Shown here: positions 61,149 through 64,000 of the stretch, piece after piece | Layout of the letters: each line of letters opens with the position of its first letter | How positions within the stretch are numbered: position 1 is the stretch's first letter | From: Streptomyces omiyaensis | Lineage (GTDB): Bacteria; Actinomycetota; Actinomycetes; Streptomycetales; Streptomycetaceae | Assembly: GCF_014650895.1 (NCBI RefSeq) | Contig: NZ_BMVV01000001.1 | Location: 396,222-460,221, forward strand | DNA: 64,000 nucleotides | Reading direction: 5' to 3' | The notes under the pieces: generated by a model | Told to the model about the DNA's origin: nothing | Database searches by the model: none | Seen by the model: the letters and a program-made list of their open reading frames with translations, nothing else | Position numbers and translations under genes: made by a program

Positions 61149-61871
61149 CTACTCGCGCACCCCGAAGCCGTCCCGCAGCGGCTTGGGCAGCAGGTCGTTG
61201 CAGGCGAGCGCGCCCGCGTGGGTGAGGGCGTCGTCCCGGCACTCGTAGAAGTCCTTGTAGACCAGCTGCATCGTGAAGCCGAAGCCCACGATCACCAGGG
61301 CCACGGACGAGGCCACCAGGCCGCTGATCGCCGCGGTCCGCATCGAGCGGGCCGGGTTCGGGGCGCCCGGGGCGGCGGCCGGCCGTCCCGAGGGCTGGGA
61401 CGCGTCCTGTGATTCCGGCGACACCTCGGCCGCCGGCTTCGGCTTCGCGCGCAGCGAGCTGATCGCCCAGTACAGCGACAGGGCGCCGAGCAGCAGGGCC
61501 AGCTCCGGGATGTCGAAGATCGCGAAGAAGAAGGCCCACATGCCGCCGAGGATCGCGTACCGGGCCCGCCGCTGGACCGGGTCGGTGGGGTCCCAGCGCA
61601 GCCCCGGCCGCTCCGGCCCCTGGCCGCCGGGGCCGCCGCCCTGGCCGCCCTGGCGCTCCGGGCCGCGCCCGAAGCCGTCCGACGAGCGGCCCGGCTGGCG
61701 CGGGCTCCAGCGCCCGTCGGCCGAGCCCGTCACGGGCGACGACGGTTCGGAGCCCTCGCCGTCCGGGCCGTCCGAGCCCTCGGGCCGGCGCGGCTGCCAC
61801 GGCTCGTCGGGCTTGCCCTCGGGCGGCGGGGCGAACGGGTTGTTGTCGTTCGTGGACTGGCGATCCGGCAT
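61149..61871 (-). CDS. Two-helix membrane protein with proline-rich N terminus
   Basis: A 240-residue protein. Residues 1-90 are Pro/Gly/Asp-rich and disordered (NNPFAPPPEGKPDEPW), followed by a helix pair (YAILGGMWAFFFAIFDIPEL ... LLLGALSLYWAISSL) and another near residue 200 (GLVASSVALVIVGFGF). The C terminus has two Cys residues outside the membrane (ECRDD, ACND), which may form a disulfide. Unknown function. ATG start. Divergent from purN and 23 bp from the convergent DUF6350 gene. Confidence 0.82.
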   Translation of the reverse strand: MPDRQSTNDNNPFAPPPEGKPDEPWQPRRPEGSDGPDGEGSEPSSPVTGSADGRWSPRQPGRSSDGFGRGPERQGGQGGGPGGQGPERPGLRWDPTDPVQRRARYAILGGMWAFFFAIFDIPELALLLGALSLYWAISSLRAKPKPAAEVSPESQDASQPSGRPAAAPGAPNPARSMRTAAISGLVASSVALVIVGFGFTMQLVYKDFYECRDDALTHAGALACNDLLPKPLRDGFGVRE

Positions 61872-62013
61872 CTGCTGGACGTCTTCCCTCTGTCGTCGTG
61901 ACCGTCGTCGCACCGGGTGGCACACCGGCGTCGGACCCTGACGCTACCGCCCTGCCCCGCCCCCGTCCCGTGGGGGCCGTCCGGTGTGCCGGTATCGTTG
62001 CTGACGGTCGAGC

Positions 62014-62058
62014 CGTTCGTAGGGTTCCCCGTATCGACGGGCACGATTCGTTCGTAGG
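62014..62058 (+). repeat. Direct repeat upstream of purN
   Basis: CGTTCGTAGG at 62014-62023 and 62049-62058, 35 bp apart. TATCGT at 61993-61998 may be the -10, which would place both copies in the leader. Confidence 0.5.
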
Positions 62059-62089
62059 ACCGCACAAACACCACGGAAAGAGTGACCCA

Positions 62090-62719
62090 GTGGCTGCCGC
62101 CCGCCTTGTCGTTCTGGTCTCCGGGTCCGGTACCAACCTCCAGGCCCTCCTCGACGGCATCGCCGGCGACCCCGAGGGCTACGGCGCGGAGATCGTCGCC
62201 GTCGGCGCCGACCGCGACGCCATCGCGGGCCTGGAGCGGGCCGAGCGCGCCGGGATCCCCACCTTCGTCTGCCGGGTGAAGGACCACGCGAGCCGCGAGG
62301 AGTGGGACCGGGCGCTGGCCGAGGCCACCGCCGCCCACGAGCCGGACCTCGTGGTCTCCGCCGGGTTCATGAAGATCCTCGGCAAGGAGTTCCTCGCCCG
62401 CTTCGGCGGCCGGGTCGTCAACACCCACCCGGCGCTCCTCCCCAGTTTTCCCGGTGCCCACGGGGTGCGTGACGCGCTCGCGCACGGCGTGAAGGTCACC
62501 GGGTGCACCGTCCACTTCGTCGACGACGGCGTCGACACCGGCCCGATCATCGCCCAGGGCGCGGTCGAGGTGCGGGAGGCGGACGATGAAGCCGCTCTGC
62601 ACGAGCGCATCAAGGAAGTCGAGCGCTCGCTGCTCGTCGACGTCGTGGGGCGCCTCGCCCGGCACGGCTACCGCATTGAGGGACGAAAGGTTCAGATCGG
62701 TGAACACGGACACCGTTAA
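62090..62719 (+). CDS. purN: Phosphoribosylglycinamide formyltransferase PurN
   Basis: Purine biosynthesis: transfers formyl from 10-formyl-tetrahydrofolate to GAR, giving FGAR. 209 residues. [15 protein letters not shown] binds GAR phosphate; the catalytic set is Asn and His in [14 protein letters not shown] and Asp in [13 protein letters not shown] start with GGAAAGAG upstream; the frame is open further up but homology begins at [10 protein letters not shown]. Its end overlaps the purH start by 20 nt, so they are coupled. Confidence 0.97.
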   Translation: MAAARLVVLVSGSGTNLQALLDGIAGDPEGYGAEIVAVGADRDAIAGLERAERAGIPTFVCRVKDHASREEWDRALAEATAAHEPDLVVSAGFMKILGKEFLARFGGRVVNTHPALLPSFPGAHGVRDALAHGVKVTGCTVHFVDDGVDTGPIIAQGAVEVREADDEAALHERIKEVERSLLVDVVGRLARHGYRIEGRKVQIGEHGHR

Positions 62720-64000
62720 GCCCATCCGCCGCGCGCTGGTCAGCGTCTACGACAAGACCGGCCTGGAGGAGCTGGCCCGCGGTCTGCACGAGGCCGGTGT
62801 CGAGCTCGTCTCCACCGGCTCCACCGCCGGGAAGATCGCCGCCGCCGGCGTCCCGGTCACCAAGGTCGAGGAGCTGACCGGCTTCCCCGAGTGCCTCGAC
62901 GGGCGGGTCAAGACCCTCCACCCGCGCGTGCACGCCGGCATCCTCGCCGACCTGCGCCTGGAGTCGCACCGCGAGCAGCTCGCCGAGCTGGGCGTGGAGC
63001 CCTTCGACCTGGTCGTCGTGAACCTCTACCCGTTCCGCGAGACCGTCGCCTCCGGCGCCACCCCGGACGAGTGCGTCGAGCAGATCGACATCGGCGGCCC
63101 GTCGATGGTCCGCGCCGCCGCCAAGAACCACCCGTCGGTCGCCATCGTCACCAGCCCGGAGCGGTACGCCGACGTCCTCGCGGCCGTGCAGGCCGGCGGC
63201 TTCGACCTGACCGCCCGCAAGCGGCTCGCCGGCGAGGCCTTCCAGCACACCGCCGCGTACGACGTGGCCGTCGCCTCCTGGTTCGCCGACGACTACGCCG
63301 CCGCCGACGACAGCGGCTTCCCCGACTTCCTGGGCGCCACCTACGCGCGCAAGAACGTCCTGCGCTACGGCGAGAACCCCCACCAGGGCGCCGCGCTGTA
63401 CGTCGACGGCACGGGCGGCCTCGCCGAGGCCGAGCAGCTGCACGGCAAGGAGATGTCCTACAACAACTACACGGACACCGACGCCGCCCTCCGCGCCGCC
63501 TACGACCACGACGAGCCTTGCGTCGCGATCATCAAGCACGCCAACCCGTGCGGCATCGCGGTCGGCGCCGACGTCGCCGAGGCCCACCGCAAGGCCCACG
63601 CCTGCGACACGGCCTCCGCCTTCGGCGGCGTCATCGCCGTCAACCGCCCGGTCTCCGTCGAGATGGCCGAGCAGGTCGCCGAGATCTTCACCGAGGTCGT
63701 CGTCGCCCCCGGTTACGAGGACGGCGCGGTCGAGGTCCTCGCCAGGAAGAAGAACATCCGCGTCCTGCGCGCGGAGCGCGGCCCGGTCGCCGAGGTCGAG
63801 GTCAAGGCCGTCGACGGCGGTGTCCTCCTCCAGGTCACCGACCGCCTCCAGGCCGAGGGCGACGACCCGGCGCACTGGACCCTCGCCACCGGCGAGGCCC
63901 TCTCCGCCGAGGAGCTGGCCGAGCTCGCCTTCGCCTGGAAGGCGTGCCGCGCGGTCAAGTCCAACGCCATCCTCCTCGCCAAGGACGGCGCCTCCGTCGG
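62700..64000 (+). CDS. purH: AICAR transformylase/IMP cyclohydrolase PurH (3' end outside window)
   Basis: Bifunctional last enzyme of IMP synthesis. The first 433 codons are visible. The IMP cyclohydrolase domain opens [20 protein letters not shown] and contains [10 protein letters not shown] and the AICAR transformylase motif KHANPCG and [11 protein letters not shown] 62700 is chosen from GAAAGG upstream and the overlap with purN. The window ends before roughly 90 residues of the transformylase C terminus, so completeness cannot be judged. Confidence 0.97.
   Translation, partial: MNTDTVKPIRRALVSVYDKTGLEELARGLHEAGVELVSTGSTAGKIAAAGVPVTKVEELTGFPECLDGRVKTLHPRVHAGILADLRLESHREQLAELGVEPFDLVVVNLYPFRETVASGATPDECVEQIDIGGPSMVRAAAKNHPSVAIVTSPERYADVLAAVQAGGFDLTARKRLAGEAFQHTAAYDVAVASWFADDYAAADDSGFPDFLGATYARKNVLRYGENPHQGAALYVDGTGGLAEAEQLHGKEMSYNNYTDTDAALRAAYDHDEPCVAIIKHANPCGIAVGADVAEAHRKAHACDTASAFGGVIAVNRPVSVEMAEQVAEIFTEVVVAPGYEDGAVEVLARKKNIRVLRAERGPVAEVEVKAVDGGVLLQVTDRLQAEGDDPAHWTLATGEALSAEELAELAFAWKACRAVKSNAILLAKDGASV

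Overview
This window is high-GC actinobacterial chromosome, almost certainly Streptomyces. Third-codon positions are nearly all G or C, GTG starts are common, several genes look leaderless, and the gene order whiD-bldM-shbA-guaB-guaB3 ... glpD-Ser/Thr kinases-SSADH-GMC oxidoreductase-guaA ... pcrA ... icmB ... sucCD ... purN-purH matches my recollection of the S. coelicolor core around SCO4767-SCO4814. I see no insertion sequence, prophage, CRISPR array, rRNA or tRNA. Both ends cut genes: an ABC permease on the left and purH on the right.

Layout. 0-6 kb: a sugar-uptake locus with substrate-binding lipoprotein, two permeases, a DeoR/LacI-type regulator and a DUF2264 protein, with matching TTTC(C)GATCATTC operators at two promoters. 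6-8.7 kb: an SDR oxidoreductase, a MOSC protein and a divergent LysR regulator. 8.7-14 kb: developmental and purine core (whiD, bldM with an exact sigma-BldN-type promoter, shbA-like sigma factor, guaB, guaB3). 14-18 kb: a small membrane protein, a nucleotide-sugar dehydrogenase lacking its catalytic Cys, and glpD. 18-25.5 kb: three tandem membrane-anchored Ser/Thr kinases with related ectodomains; the middle one is a pseudokinase. 25.6-29.2 kb: succinic semialdehyde dehydrogenase and a GMC oxidoreductase. 29.2-33 kb: a gene-poor interval, chorismate mutase behind a leader peptide plus terminator, guaA and a class II aldolase. 33-38.8 kb: membrane proteins (IPT-like, DoxX) and a divergent PspC locus with a sensor kinase-response regulator pair. 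38.8-46 kb: NlpC/P60 and M23 peptidoglycan hydrolases, pcrA helicase and a lipase-like hydrolase. 46.3-55.4 kb: icmB, then two divergent operons (SWIM-family-like protein plus DUF5691; MoxR ATPase plus DUF5682 plus VWA). 55.8-64 kb: sucCD, an HTH/sigma-like/TM protein, DUF6350, purN and purH.

Most notable: the two MoxR/VWA-associated operons each start at a sequence resembling the RecA-independent (PafBC-type) DNA-damage promoter (TTGTCRGTG, 8 nt, TAnnnT), and so does pcrA in the same window. I infer a damage-responsive MoxR-VWA chaperone or conflict system of unknown biochemical function. Other leads are a Phe/Tyr-bearing leader peptide and terminator before chorismate mutase, the pseudokinase with a roughly 400-residue insertion, and two enzyme homologues (GuaB3 and the NDP-sugar dehydrogenase) lacking the expected active-site cysteine.

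Everything here was read by eye. Family names rest on motif recognition, not on database searches.
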